In this document: piece by piece, positions 5,664 to 12,607 of the stretch | How the letters are laid out: every line of letters starts with the position of its first letter | How positions within the stretch are numbered: position 1 is the stretch's first letter | Origin: an uncultured Acidimicrobiaceae bacterium | GTDB lineage: Bacteria > Actinomycetota > Acidimicrobiia > Acidimicrobiales > Ilumatobacteraceae | DNA length: 14,927 nucleotides | Direction: 5' to 3' | Assembly: GCA_903904615.1 (NCBI GenBank) | Contig: CAIVDG010000084.1 | Span: 1-14,927 of the forward strand | The notes under the pieces: generated by a model | The model's input: only the letters and a program-made list of their open reading frames with translations | Database searches by the model: none | What the model was told of the DNA's origin: nothing | Program-made: the position numbers and the translations under genes

Positions 5664-6647
5664 CTAGATCTCGGTGGTGGGATCTGCTCGCCAGGCGTCA
5701 ATGGCATCGGCAACGGCAGCAGAAACCGCCGATGTTTTCAGAACAACGATGTTCCCGGGACCCATCGAGCACAACACGGCCGGCATGCGCGTCTCACGCA
5801 AGATGGGGTGGCGTACTCCTTGAATGCGCACTGACAATTCTGGTGCTCTGTCAGCAAGTGCTGCAGCAATTCGTTTCGCAAGATTGCGACCACCAACACT
5901 GACAAATGTGGGAACTTCGTAATACGACAAAGTGCACGCAGCATCATCGTTCACTTCAAAACCTACGTAGACCTCGGCAAGAAATCGATTTGCAGTTTGT
6001 GCTTGCGTTGACGCATCGAAGTCCACGGTTGTTGTGAGCGGATGTTGTTCACGCGAACGCCGCACTGTTGCGTGTGCAAGTGCAGCACCGCCGTGAAAGT
6101 AACCAATCACAATGCGCGCATCATCATGAACACGATCTGCACCTAACTCAATTCCCTCGCGAACAACAGCAACACCGGGGCCACTTCCACTTTGTGAACT
6201 CATTCGGCGCACAACGTCTACAAGTTCTGGTGTGCAGATTCCATTTCCTTCAAGACCCACATTCACTTGGAAGTCAGAAACGGCTCGCACCAATAATGGA
6301 CCGAAGATTCCATCTACACGACCACTGTCAAAACCCAGTCGATTCAGTAGTGATTGAAGCTCTGCAACGTCGTCACCGCGAATGTTGGGAGAGCGCAAGA
6401 ACAACAGTCGTTCACCCAATGACCATGATGTTTCAATAAGTGCGGACCATGTTTGGTCGTTGCATTCGCCTGTTGCAGGTAAGCCGTATGAATCTTGAAA
6501 CGCCAGCAGTGCTGCATGCGTACGCGCACAGAAGTTTGAATCTTCAGCCGAACCCGGCGCAAGAAACCCTGCAGCGGAAAGCTTTCGTTGAAGTTCGCGA
6601 ACTGCGGGGCCGCGATGGCCTGGACCGATTAGGAAATCGGAAGAAAT
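5664..6647 (-). CDS. cwlM: CwlM-like peptidoglycan-binding pseudo-amidase
   Basis: A frame of about 327 residues resembling mycobacterial CwlM, judged from memory of that sequence. It has a first peptidoglycan-binding repeat (about 10-72; GHRGPAVRELQRKLSAAGF), a second (88-142; RGDDVAELQSLLNRLGF, VDGIFG) and a degenerate Amidase_3 fold (about 178-320) with GGRNLA (252-257) and RETRMPAVL (284-292) matching CwlM segments. The zinc ligands of active amidases are not visible: IDPGHGG is IGYFHGG and the SVHxN region is YVGFEVND. CwlM is catalytically inert, and its phosphorylated form activates MurA. No ATG, GTG or TTG exists upstream of the first repeat. I chose ATT at 6645-6647, with GGAG 8 bases before it, inside the 3' end of trxA. 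A TTG at 6417-6419 would delete the first repeat. Confidence 0.78.
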   Translation of the reverse strand: MSSDFLIGPGHRGPAVRELQRKLSAAGFLAPGSAEDSNFCARTHAALLAFQDSYGLPATGECNDQTWSALIETSWSLGERLLFLRSPNIRGDDVAELQSLLNRLGFDSGRVDGIFGPLLVRAVSDFQVNVGLEGNGICTPELVDVVRRMSSQSGSGPGVAVVREGIELGADRVHDDARIVIGYFHGGAALAHATVRRSREQHPLTTTVDFDASTQAQTANRFLAEVYVGFEVNDDAACTLSYYEVPTFVSVGGRNLAKRIAAALADRAPELSVRIQGVRHPILRETRMPAVLCSMGPGNIVVLKTSAVSAAVADAIDAWRADPTTEI

Positions 6648-6964
6648 GGCTCGAGCTCCGACAACATGCGGGTCTTTGGCATTGCGCCAACAATCTTGGT
6701 CTTAATCTCGCCCTTGTCGAACAACAACATGGTGGGAATGCTCATGACATTGAAGCGACCAGCGATGTCGCCGTGATCGTCCACGTTCAACTTTGCGATA
6801 ACAATGCGGCCGGCTTTTTCATCGGCGATTTCAGCAAGGATCGGCGCAATTTGCTTGCACGGTCCGCACCATTCAGCCCAGAAGTCCACAAGGATGGGGG
6901 TGTCCGAACTGTTGATTGTTTCGTCAAAAGTTGCGCTTGTAAGAGTGATGATTCCGGCAGCCAT
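6629..6964 (-). CDS. trxA: Thioredoxin
   Basis: A 111-residue thioredoxin of normal length. The active site WCGPC (residues 32-36) lies in FWAEWCGPCKQIAPIL, and the cis-proline segment SIPTMLLF and the KGE loop are present. It reduces protein disulfides in the cytoplasm and is recycled by TrxB encoded upstream. The ATG (6962-6964) has AAAGGA 8 bases before it. It is separated from mog by 42 bases. Its 3' end overlaps the likely start of cwlM, as in the trxC-cwlM pair of mycobacteria. Confidence 0.96.
   Translation of the reverse strand: MAAGIITLTSATFDETINSSDTPILVDFWAEWCGPCKQIAPILAEIADEKAGRIVIAKLNVDDHGDIAGRFNVMSIPTMLLFDKGEIKTKIVGAMPKTRMLSELEPFLPIS
6656..6659 (-). promoter_or_regulatory. Possible ribosome binding site for the ATT start of cwlM
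   Basis: GGAG on the minus strand (plus CTCC), inside trxA and 8 bases before the in-frame ATT at 6645-6647. The main argument for that start is that upstream codons back to a TAA at 6702-6704 contain no ATG, GTG or TTG. Confidence 0.4.
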
Positions 6965-7006
6965 TGCGGTGTCCTTTCGTCTGAGAACACTTTACTGCCG
7001 CACTGC

Positions 7007-7531
7007 TCAAGATGGGGGAGGACGCCACGCCTGAAATGACTCGATGACATCAATGCGTGGGCCACCGATGAGGTCGATGCAATCGGGAACTGCAGGAAGA
7101 ACAGCGTCGAGACATTCAGCAATCGCTTTGGGGTTGCCGGGCAAATTAATGATGAGAGACGCCCCGCGAGTGCCTGCCAATTGCCGACTGAGAATTGCTG
7201 TAGGGATGATGGCGTGGGAGATGCGGCGCATCAGTTCACCAAATCCAGGAATAATGCGGTCGCACACAGCTTCGGTTGCTTCTGGGGTGACATCACGCGG
7301 CGCTGGCCCCGTTCCGCCCGTTGTCAGCACCAAACAACAGCCTTCTGCCTCTACCAATTCAATGATGGTGGATGAGATGAGGTCTTCTTCGTCGGGAATG
7401 AGCCGACAGATGCACTCATGTTCGGTGGTGATGGTGCTTGCCAGATATGAGACCAGTGCTGGCGTCCCGCGATCTTCGTACTGACCTGCAGATGCTCGGT
7501 CCGACACCGCAATCACGCCAATGAGGACCAT
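7007..7531 (-). CDS. mog: MogA/MoaB family molybdopterin adenylyltransferase
   Basis: A 174-residue protein of the MoCF-biosynthesis fold. It starts VLIGVIAVSDRASAGQYEDRG and carries the ATP/molybdopterin motif TTGGTGPAPRDVTPEAT and the closing INLPGNPKAIAECLDAVLP. MogA adenylates molybdopterin before metal insertion. MoaB-type relatives have the same motifs, so the exact activity is inferred. The ATG (7529-7531) has AGGAA upstream, and the gene begins 9 bases after the trxB stop. Lying between trxB and trxA is not the usual place for this gene; no other molybdenum-cofactor gene is visible. Confidence 0.9.
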   Translation of the reverse strand: MVLIGVIAVSDRASAGQYEDRGTPALVSYLASTITTEHECICRLIPDEEDLISSTIIELVEAEGCCLVLTTGGTGPAPRDVTPEATEAVCDRIIPGFGELMRRISHAIIPTAILSRQLAGTRGASLIINLPGNPKAIAECLDAVLPAVPDCIDLIGGPRIDVIESFQAWRPPPS

Positions 7532-7540
7532 AAGAAGTTC

Positions 7541-8485
7541 CTAGTGCTGTGACTCGAGCCAGCGCTCGGCGTCAATTGCAGCCATACACCCCGACCCAGC
7601 AGCAGTAATGGCCTGGCGGTACGTGTGGTCTTGAACATCGCCACACGCAAAGATTCCGGGAACGTTTGTGTACGTGGAACCTTCACGGGTGAGCAAATAG
7701 CCCGTTTCTTCCATATCCAAAATATTGGTGAACAGCCCAGTGTTTGGCTTGTGACCAATTGCAATGAACAAACCAGTAACGGCCAAGGGGCGCGATTCAT
7801 TGGTCACGGTGTCGGTAATGGTGACACCGCTCAAGGTGCCTTCGCCGTGCAATTCGCTAACTCGTGAGTTCCACAGAATTTCAATCTTTGGATTATCGAG
7901 CGCGCGTTGTTGCATGATGCGTGAAGCACGCAATGCATCGCGACGAACCACCAAGTACACCTTTGAGGCGAACTTGGTGAGGAAGTTGGCTTCTTCAATG
8001 GCGCTGTCGCCACCGCCGACCACCGCAATTTCATGACCGCGGAAGAAGAAACCGTCACACGTTGCACATGTAGACACGCCGTGACCAATGAGTTCGCCTT
8101 CGCGAGGCAGGTCAAGCATGAGCGACTGCGCACCAGTTGCAACGATGATGGAATCGGCGGTGTATTCGGTGTCGCGCACCCACACTTTGAACGGCTTCGA
8201 GGAGAAGTCCACTTTTGTGACCTTCTCGGTAATCATTTCTGCACCGAATCGTTCGGCTTGTGAACGGAAATTGCCCATGAGTTCGGGGCCCATGATTCCT
8301 TCAGGGAAACCAGGGAAGTTTTCAATTTCGGTGGTGAGCATGAGCTGTCCACCAGGCTGATCGCTGGTGCTGCTGGGTTCACCTTCAATAACAAGTGGCG
8401 ACAACGATGCGCGTGCTGTGTAGATGGCCGCGGTGAGTCCGGCGGGACCGCTTCCAATAATGATGACCTTGCGTGCGTTGCTCAT
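7541..8485 (-). CDS. trxB: Thioredoxin-disulfide reductase
   Basis: A 314-residue flavoenzyme that passes electrons from NADPH to thioredoxin. The FAD motif is IIGSGPAGLTAAIYTARA (9-26), the redox-active pair is C140 and C143 in CATCDG, the NADPH motif is VVGGGDSAIEEA (155-166) with VVRR (179-182), and the C-terminal FAD contact is GIFACGDVQDHTYRQAITAAGSG. Its length and motifs are standard for low-molecular-weight TrxB. The ATG (8483-8485) directly abuts the stop of the upstream gene (TAAATG), implying coupled translation. Its partner trxA is two genes downstream. Confidence 0.97.
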   Translation of the reverse strand: MSNARKVIIIGSGPAGLTAAIYTARASLSPLVIEGEPSSTSDQPGGQLMLTTEIENFPGFPEGIMGPELMGNFRSQAERFGAEMITEKVTKVDFSSKPFKVWVRDTEYTADSIIVATGAQSLMLDLPREGELIGHGVSTCATCDGFFFRGHEIAVVGGGDSAIEEANFLTKFASKVYLVVRRDALRASRIMQQRALDNPKIEILWNSRVSELHGEGTLSGVTITDTVTNESRPLAVTGLFIAIGHKPNTGLFTNILDMEETGYLLTREGSTYTNVPGIFACGDVQDHTYRQAITAAGSGCMAAIDAERWLESQH

Positions 8486-8815
8486 TTAGAGATCTTCTTT
8501 CGGGGTATAGCGCTTGCGCATGAGAACAATTCCGATAACAAGGAAGAGTGCGCTGAGAATGAAATACGACAACCACACCGATACCTCGTGGCTCACCACT
8601 GCATCGAGTGCCGCCTGTAACCCTCGAACGAGTCCGATGAGCAACAACACCAAGCCGGTGATGATGCCAAACGATGCCAACAAGCCAAAGACAATGCCGC
8701 GAGCCGTGGTGACAAGGGGTTGTGTGGTGTATTTGCGTACGGTGCCCACCACGCGGTCGATGAAGTCGACTGTGCGGTCCGCCCATTCGGGATCGGTGAG
8801 GGGGTTTGACACCAT
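8486..8815 (-). CDS. Small two-helix membrane protein, holin-like
   Basis: A 109-residue protein with a soluble N terminus (about 1-38), two membrane helices (about 41-65, IVFGLLASFGIITGLVLLLIGLV, and 80-99, VWLSYFILSALFLVIGIVLM) and a short basic tail RKRYTPKEDL. This resembles small actinobacterial proteins labelled putative phage holin or Holin-X, but I cannot assign a function; no phage gene is nearby. The ATG (8813-8815) has no strong ribosome site. It is 41 bases after the anti-sigma gene, and its TAA touches the trxB ATG, so it belongs to the same transcript. It is not part of the mycobacterial version of this cluster. Confidence 0.72.
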   Translation of the reverse strand: MVSNPLTDPEWADRTVDFIDRVVGTVRKYTTQPLVTTARGIVFGLLASFGIITGLVLLLIGLVRGLQAALDAVVSHEVSVWLSYFILSALFLVIGIVLMRKRYTPKEDL

Positions 8816-8856
8816 GGGTTCAGCCTAACGGCGCGCGCAGTGCGCACTCTGAACGT

Positions 8857-9480
8857 CTACGGCAAAGCCAATGTGGCCAGGTCGATGCCGCAACGATCAG
8901 CAAAACGGACAGAAATACCGTCGTCGGTGTGAATGGCTACGAGCGAGTAATTGTCGCCAGCCGAGGTGAACTGGTGAACCACATCTTGGCCGTTACAAAT
9001 CTGTTCAGCAGGCGAGGCGGCTTCATTTGCGCGTGCTGACAATGAACTTGAGTAGTCAAGGGTGCCGACGGACGTGCACGGAGGTGTAGCGACGTAGACA
9101 TCAACGGCACCGTCCCGAAAGAGAAGTGCGTACTCCACGCCCTGATGAGTGATGGATTCTGAATGCTCCGCTTCGGTCGACAACCCAGAGAAAGTGTCGG
9201 CGCACGAAGCACCCGTCTTTGGTGGTCGTGTCGTTTCGGTTCCATCAGCCATACCTGGGCTGTTGCTGTCTCGGTTTGCGAAGGAAAGTCCACCCACTGC
9301 AAGAACGGTGGCAGCGGCAACACCCGTGAGAATTCGCATGCGATGGGAGGACGAGCGCCGAGATGGAGCCATTTCGGCAAGCGCAGCCGCAATATGAGCG
9401 TCACGAAGCGCCGCCCCAGCGGGCGGAATGTCCCGCAGTGCATTCGCTAGTGCGGGGTCAAGTTCTTCGTTGTCGCTCAC
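8857..9480 (-). CDS. Probable membrane anti-sigma factor (RsmA position)
   Basis: A 207-residue protein with a short N-terminal cytoplasmic part (1-48; ELDPALANALRDIPP, AALRDAHIAAALAEM), one membrane helix (about 49-68) and an external domain of about 140 residues. Four cysteines (C93, C135, C162, C197) are all external, and the cytoplasmic part lacks the HxxxCxxC zinc motif. The topology and position directly after an ECF sigma gene, with a GTG start overlapping its TGA by 4 bases, match the SigM/RsmA pair of mycobacteria. It should hold the sigma factor inactive at the membrane until a signal arrives; this is inferred from context, as the sequence itself is weakly conserved. Confidence 0.72.
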   Translation of the reverse strand: MSDNEELDPALANALRDIPPAGAALRDAHIAAALAEMAPSRRSSSHRMRILTGVAAATVLAVGGLSFANRDSNSPGMADGTETTRPPKTGASCADTFSGLSTEAEHSESITHQGVEYALLFRDGAVDVYVATPPCTSVGTLDYSSSLSARANEAASPAEQICNGQDVVHQFTSAGDNYSLVAIHTDDGISVRFADRCGIDLATLALP

Positions 9481-10046
9481 GGTTGACCTCCGGTGTCTAG
9501 GTTCTGACGACTGTCGGTAGGGGCCTGGTTCCCCAGAAGCTGTGTTAATTGTGTCCGACCACGTGACAAACGTGACCGAACAGTTCCCACGGGTACATCG
9601 AGAATGACCGCAATCTCTTCATAATCCAAGTCAGCAATGTGGCGAAGTACTAATGCCACACGGAACTCTTCCGGAATTTGCCCAAGGGCTGCGGAGACAT
9701 CGAGTTGTGCGTCCACCGCTGCGGAACCGTCGGCAACGGGTATGGAGGCGAAGGTCTGATCATCGTGGGGAGTTGCGCGGCGACGGATTCGGCGCACTTC
9801 ATCGAGGGCTGCATTTGTCGCAATGCGATACACCCATGTTGAGAATTTTGAACGGCCGTCAAATGATGGAAGCGCACGAACAATTGCAATGAGCGCAATT
9901 TGTGTTGCGTCGTCTGCGTCGTCTGCGTTGATGACAATTCGGTGACACACTTTGCGCACAGTGTCGTAGTGCTCTCGCAAAAGCGAGTCCACAGCTTTTT
10001 GATCACCGCGTTGTGCACGGCGCACCAGAAGTTCGTCGTGCGTCAC
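9477..10046 (-). CDS. ECF RNA polymerase sigma factor (SigM-like position)
   Basis: A 189-residue sigma-70 family factor with only regions 2 and 4. Region 2 (about 10-90) has DADDATQIALIAIVRALPSF and SKFSTWVYRIATNAALDEVRR; region 4 (about 118-172) has IPEEFRVALVLRHIADLDYE followed by the helix-turn-helix EIAVILDVPVGTVRSRLSRG. It would direct RNA polymerase to a stress regulon, probably envelope-related. The GTG start (10044-10046) overlaps the kinase stop by 4 bases, and its end overlaps the anti-sigma start by 4 bases, giving a coupled kinase-sigma-anti-sigma unit. The position matches mycobacterial sigM, but orthology is inferred from synteny. Confidence 0.92.
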   Translation of the reverse strand: MTHDELLVRRAQRGDQKAVDSLLREHYDTVRKVCHRIVINADDADDATQIALIAIVRALPSFDGRSKFSTWVYRIATNAALDEVRRIRRRATPHDDQTFASIPVADGSAAVDAQLDVSAALGQIPEEFRVALVLRHIADLDYEEIAVILDVPVGTVRSRLSRGRTQLTQLLGNQAPTDSRQNLDTGGQP

Positions 10047-11716
10047 TTCGCCGATGTGAATGACAAATCAGACATCATTGACTGATACGGATTCTTGTTA
10101 CTGCAATTTGGGCTTCTACCCATTTCGCGGAGGTACACAAGAACATTGCGCGCAGGTGTCTTCACATCGAATGTTGCAAGACCGGGCTTTTCGGAAAACG
10201 ACGTTCCGACACGAAGGCCCCACTCGGGCAACGTTGCAGGAATAGCTTCCGCTGTAGAAACGTAAATCTCTGCGTTCCATGGGCCATTAGCAAAGTTTGC
10301 TTTCAGTGTTCCGATGCCAATGCCGGACAACTGCATAATCAACCCGAGACCAGCTTTCGAACCGAAGTATTTGCTGCCGTAACACACGCTGGTCCACATG
10401 GTGGATGGATTGTTGTCTAGCAATCCGGGAAGCATTGAATCGTTCTCTTGCCCGTCGTCACCACCTGGGTCATAACTACGAACACCCAGCAACGTGACGG
10501 GAACAACTTCAACATTGTCAATCAGGGTTCCCGATGAAGACTTGGTGTTCTGCAATCCGTTCCACAAGAACATTGACATCACAAGTGCCGCCACCAGCAA
10601 GAACACAACAGGGATGTAGTTACGACGAGTAGACGTTTGTCGCGTTGGTGGCAATGGTGTCTTTGGTCGCGTGCCGCCCCGTGGCGTTGGGTCGCGGCGT
10701 GGCAACGGCTGCTCAACAGGGGTATCGGAATCGGGCACAACAGCCAATGTTCGTGGGGGTTTTGGAGTCATCAACGGATCAATAGATGTTGTACGAGAAC
10801 GCGGCAGAGATGGAGCAACACCAGCCACAGGAGTGACAGAGTCATGCAAGTTGTTCATTGCATCGTCAAGTGCTTGCACGACTTCAAGACAGTTGGAGTA
10901 ACGCGCATCGGGTTTGCGCCGCAGCATCTTATGAATGACATTTATGACGGTGCTCGGTACATCAGCACGAATTCCATCAAGTGGTGTTGGGTCACGCTCG
11001 AGACGCGCAATTGCAGTTGCCTGATTGTTCTCTTCGTGGAAAGGGACTTCCCCCGCAAGACATTCGTACAACACAATGCCGAGCGAATAGATGTCTGCGC
11101 GCTCATCAAGTTCGCGACCTTGTACTTGTTCTGGCGAAAGGTACTTGACGGTGCCCATCATGATGTCGGCACGTGTGAGATCGGTTCCATCTTCTTCTGT
11201 ACTGCGTAATGGTTTCGCAATACCGAAGTCGGTGAGAAGGATTTCTCCGCCTTTGGTGATGAGAATGTTGCCTGGCTTAATGTCGCGATGAAGAATGTTG
11301 CGCGAATGCGCACGCGCAAGCGCTGCAGCAATTGAGCGACCAATATGAACGGTGAGGTACGCACTGATTTGTCCGGCGCGGTTTCCAGTTCCTGCGTCGT
11401 CAAGAACTTGACGCAAAGAGTTTCCACGGATGAGTCGCATCACGAGCGCAACTTGTCCGTCCTCTTCTTCAATGCAGTCATACACCGGAACAATGTTCGG
11501 ATGCGTGAGTTGTGCAAGTGCACGTGCTTCACGACGGAAGCGTTCTGCAACTGTGTGATCGTCGGCAACACTGGCGCGTAACAACTTCACCGCAACTTCA
11601 CGACGCAAGTGCAAGTCTGTTGCAAGCCACACGTCGGCCATGCCACCAGAAGCAATCGTGCTCTCTAAACGGTATCTACCGCCTATGAGGTCTTCGGAGC
11701 GTCGTGTAGCAGCCAT
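10043..11716 (-). CDS. Membrane Ser/Thr protein kinase with discoidin-like ectodomain
   Basis: A 557-residue kinase. The Hanks domain (about 14-285) has all key residues: a glycine loop (SGGMADVW), K44 in VAVK, E63, HRDIKPGN (143-150), DFG (163-165), the activation loop with several Thr, and SPE (194-196). A Pro/Thr-rich linker (300-364) leads to one membrane helix (367-386). The external domain (400-557) resembles F5/8 type C galactose-binding folds (LLDNNPSTMWTSVCYG) and has two cysteines (C445, C538) that could pair. There are no PASTA repeats. It occupies the place of mycobacterial mviN, which carries a pseudokinase and a similar external domain but also a flippase, absent here. It overlaps the sigma gene and probably senses envelope ligands. 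Confidence 0.9.
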   Translation of the reverse strand: MAATRRSEDLIGGRYRLESTIASGGMADVWLATDLHLRREVAVKLLRASVADDHTVAERFRREARALAQLTHPNIVPVYDCIEEEDGQVALVMRLIRGNSLRQVLDDAGTGNRAGQISAYLTVHIGRSIAAALARAHSRNILHRDIKPGNILITKGGEILLTDFGIAKPLRSTEEDGTDLTRADIMMGTVKYLSPEQVQGRELDERADIYSLGIVLYECLAGEVPFHEENNQATAIARLERDPTPLDGIRADVPSTVINVIHKMLRRKPDARYSNCLEVVQALDDAMNNLHDSVTPVAGVAPSLPRSRTTSIDPLMTPKPPRTLAVVPDSDTPVEQPLPRRDPTPRGGTRPKTPLPPTRQTSTRRNYIPVVFLLVAALVMSMFLWNGLQNTKSSSGTLIDNVEVVPVTLLGVRSYDPGGDDGQENDSMLPGLLDNNPSTMWTSVCYGSKYFGSKAGLGLIMQLSGIGIGTLKANFANGPWNAEIYVSTAEAIPATLPEWGLRVGTSFSEKPGLATFDVKTPARNVLVYLREMGRSPNCSNKNPYQSMMSDLSFTSAK

Positions 11717-11736
11717 TACTGGGTGCTTACGCTAGT

Positions 11737-11745
11737 TGTGGATAA
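11737..11745 (-). promoter_or_regulatory. DnaA box upstream of the kinase gene
   Basis: Perfect TTATCCACA on the minus strand, 21 bases before the kinase ATG in the 51-base gap after degV. It could tie the kinase/sigma operon to DnaA, or be chance. Next to it CCCC (11746-11749) and GGGG (11755-11758) form a very short hairpin without a T tract, so I do not call a terminator. Confidence 0.4.
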
Positions 11746-11767
11746 CCCCTTGATGGGGCGATACCCC

Positions 11768-12607
11768 TTATGCGGATTGACGAAACGCGATTCCGATGGT
11801 GCCTTCGCCCGCGTGTGTTCCGATGACTGCACCGATGTCGCCAACGATGACTTCACCTGAGTACACGGACTTCACCGTCTGAAGAAATGCATCGATGTCT
11901 GGGCACTGCGCATGAAGAATGCCGACACGTTCTAACTTGCCGTCATGTTGCTTCAACACATCGATGAGGAACGCAAGCGCCTTTGATCGTGTCCGCTGTT
12001 TACCAGCTTCCTCCACCAGTCCGCCGCGAATTTCGATGAGCGGCTTGATGGACAACGCACTTGCGAGCATTGCCTTAGCGCCACCAATGCGTCCACCCTT
12101 CTTCAGGTTCTCAAGAGTGTCGAGAGCGCCAAAGACGTGGGTACGTGGAATGAGTGAATTGGCGAGCGCCACCACTTCGTCTACGGAGGCACCTTTGTTG
12201 GCGGCTTCAGCACAGTCGAGCACGGTGAGGCCAAGGCCCATAGAGGCGTTTCGACTATCGACAATGCGTACATCGATGTTTCCGGCGACACCTTTGGCTG
12301 CAATCTCGGCGCTTTGCATGGTGGCTGACAAGGACGAAGACAATGCGATGACAACAACGGCTGTTGCCCCGGCTGCCTTCAAGTCGGTGTAGGTCTTTTC
12401 GAACTGACCAGGTGACGGTGCTGCGGTTTCTGGAAGAACTGGCGACTGTGCGCACTTCTTCCAGAACTCATCGGTGGTGATGGTGGTGCGGTCGATGTAT
12501 TCGGTGTCTCCAAAGCGAACGCTGAGGGGAACAATTGTGATGCCGAGGGCATCGGCCATCTCCTGTGGAAGGTCGCAGGAGGAGTCGGTAACGATACGAA
12601 CTGTCAT
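11768..12607 (-). CDS. DegV family fatty-acid-binding protein
   Basis: A 279-residue DegV protein of normal length. It starts TVRIVTDSSCDLPQEMADAL and has ITIVPLSVRFGD, TAAPSPGQFEKTY, SSSLSATMQSAEIAA and a C-terminal domain with ENLKKGGRIGGAKAMLAS. DegV proteins bind a fatty acid and, when of FakB type, present it to the kinase FakA; no fakA is visible, so the role is open. I chose the ATG at 12605-12607, which overlaps the upstream TGA (ATGA); a longer frame from 12673 only adds residues read through the preceding gene. It is 51 bases before the kinase gene. Confidence 0.9.
   Translation of the reverse strand: MTVRIVTDSSCDLPQEMADALGITIVPLSVRFGDTEYIDRTTITTDEFWKKCAQSPVLPETAAPSPGQFEKTYTDLKAAGATAVVVIALSSSLSATMQSAEIAAKGVAGNIDVRIVDSRNASMGLGLTVLDCAEAANKGASVDEVVALANSLIPRTHVFGALDTLENLKKGGRIGGAKAMLASALSIKPLIEIRGGLVEEAGKQRTRSKALAFLIDVLKQHDGKLERVGILHAQCPDIDAFLQTVKSVYSGEVIVGDIGAVIGTHAGEGTIGIAFRQSA

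Noticed and set aside
6440..7039. 199-codon plus-strand frame opposite cwlM and trxA
   Set aside because: Both strands cannot be coding here, and the minus-strand genes have clear family motifs; this frame has none.
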